DNA of 6,077 bases, from NCBI GenBank assembly GCA_003224135.1, contig QHYO01000114.1:1-6077 (forward strand). Direction: 5' to 3'. The notes under the pieces are model-generated. The model searched no databases. It was given only the letters and a program-made list of their open reading frames with translations, and was not told the DNA's origin. Source of the stretch: Acidobacteriota bacterium. Lineage in GTDB: Bacteria; Acidobacteriota; Terriglobia; Acidiferrales; UBA7541. Within the stretch, counting starts at the first letter, position 1; each line of letters opens with the position of its first letter. This document shows positions 5,321 through 6,077 of the stretch, in pieces. Position numbers and translations under genes: made by a program.

Positions 5321-6077
5321 ATGCGTAAGTGGTGTGCAGCAGCAGCTCTGGGAGTGTTCCTTGCGGTTCCGCTTGTCGCGCAGCAGAAGGATGACAGTGC
5401 GGTGAAGCCGGCAAAGGAGACTACAACGACCTCCGATGTCTCTGCGGCGCCGGAAAGTACTGTCCCGGCGGCGCGCGGGGTCTTTGCTCTGCCAGCAGTC
5501 CCTAAAGCAACTCCATTCCCAGGCCCGCAAGCGACAAAAACCACGAAGGATACGCGCGCACCCGGCCAGCTCGTTCCCAGGTTCGAAATCAACGCAGGCT
5601 ACAGCTACATCAACTTTAATCCTGGCAGTGGGTTCAGCAACTTCAATAGCCACGGCGCGACCGGCGGTTTCACGTATAACGCAAACCGCTTTCTCGGGTT
5701 GACCGCAGAGTTGGGCGGCTATCACTTCGATCGCGACGTCAATGGCAACAAGATCTCCGGCGGAATCACCAGCTATCTTTTCGGTCCTCGTCTGAATTTG
5801 CGCAAGTTTGATCACTTTGTGCCGTTCGCGGAGTTTCTCGTCGGGGGCGCGCATGGCGGGCTCGCCTTAACCGGCAACAATGGTCAGAACACATTTGCGC
5901 TAGCTGCTGGTGGCGGCGTCGATGTGGTATTGAACAAATACCTCGCATGGCGCTTCGCACAGATCGACTACCTCATGACGAACTTCAATGGTCCGAGCCT
6001 GAATCCCACCGGGCGCCAAAACAATCTTCGCCTCGGCACCGGCCTTGTCGTTCGCTTCGGCATCCCTAATCCTCCTC
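5321..6077 (+). CDS. Exported outer-membrane beta-barrel protein (OmpA N-terminal-like), 3' end cut by window edge
   Basis: The first 252 residues of an envelope protein with no stop before the window ends. Residues 1-20 form a Sec signal peptide (MRKWC, hydrophobic core, likely cleavage after PLVA before QQKDD). Residues 21-87 are a Pro/Ala/Thr/Lys-rich, low-complexity linker. From about 87 the sequence becomes alternating barrel-type strands: RFEINAGYSYINF, TGGFTYNANRFLGLTAELGGY, SGGITSYLFGPRLNL, FVPFAEFLVGGAHGG, FALAAGGGVDVVL, then NNLRLGTGLVVRFG at 234-247, which looks like a closing strand. In many acidobacterial relatives a further periplasmic domain follows; this cannot be seen here. 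The start is the ATG behind AGGGAGGA with six-base spacing; an in-frame ATG six bases earlier overlaps the Shine-Dalgarno and is less likely. Role unknown: structural, porin-like or adhesive. Confidence 0.85.
   Translation, partial: MRKWCAAAALGVFLAVPLVAQQKDDSAVKPAKETTTTSDVSAAPESTVPAARGVFALPAVPKATPFPGPQATKTTKDTRAPGQLVPRFEINAGYSYINFNPGSGFSNFNSHGATGGFTYNANRFLGLTAELGGYHFDRDVNGNKISGGITSYLFGPRLNLRKFDHFVPFAEFLVGGAHGGLALTGNNGQNTFALAAGGGVDVVLNKYLAWRFAQIDYLMTNFNGPSLNPTGRQNNLRLGTGLVVRFGIPNPP

Noticed and set aside
5306..5854. Open frame of 182 codons on the minus strand opposite the beta-barrel gene
   Set aside because: The plus strand has a strong ribosome binding site, signal peptide and barrel strands, while the antisense product is Arg/Ala-rich without structure.

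Overview
The window reads as a piece of a moderately GC-rich bacterial chromosome, most likely from an Acidobacteriota (Terriglobia-like) lineage. This placement is an inference. It rests on the style of the outer-membrane beta-barrel protein at the right edge, the DUF4136-type lipoprotein, and the mix of an MEP-pathway ispH with a methionine-salvage pair. No rRNA or other direct taxonomic marker is present. All genes look chromosomal and housekeeping or envelope-related. I see no insertion sequence, phage gene, tRNA, rRNA or CRISPR array.

Left block (1-1830, minus strand). Reading leftward from about 1830 there is a small DUF4136-like lipoprotein, then mtnB (methylthioribulose-1-phosphate dehydratase), then mtnD (acireductone dioxygenase, cut by the left edge). 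mtnB and mtnD are 12 bases apart, with the mtnD Shine-Dalgarno overlapping the mtnB stop. They are almost certainly co-transcribed and catalyse two steps of the methionine salvage pathway, returning methylthioadenosine sulfur to methionine. The lipoprotein sits only 50 bases upstream of mtnB, with no terminator visible between them.

Middle block (1831-4066, plus strand). A 179-base divergent intergenic region separates the lipoprotein from ispH, the [4Fe-4S] enzyme ending the MEP isoprenoid pathway. It is followed 104 bases later by an arginase/agmatinase-fold protein. That protein starts at a TTG codon behind a good Shine-Dalgarno. Both metal-binding histidines of the ureohydrolase site are substituted (to Cys and Asp), which makes it the most unusual protein in the window.

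Right block (4067-6077). A short hairpin lies between the convergent ends of the arginase-like gene and a minus-strand metallo-beta-lactamase-fold hydrolase with a complete dinuclear metal site. A 300-base non-coding gap follows. It contains a 14-base perfect palindrome and a long imperfect hairpin that share one strand. The gap leads into the start of an exported outer-membrane beta-barrel protein cut by the right edge. The shared-arm hairpins just upstream of that gene's ribosome binding site are the most interesting non-coding signal.
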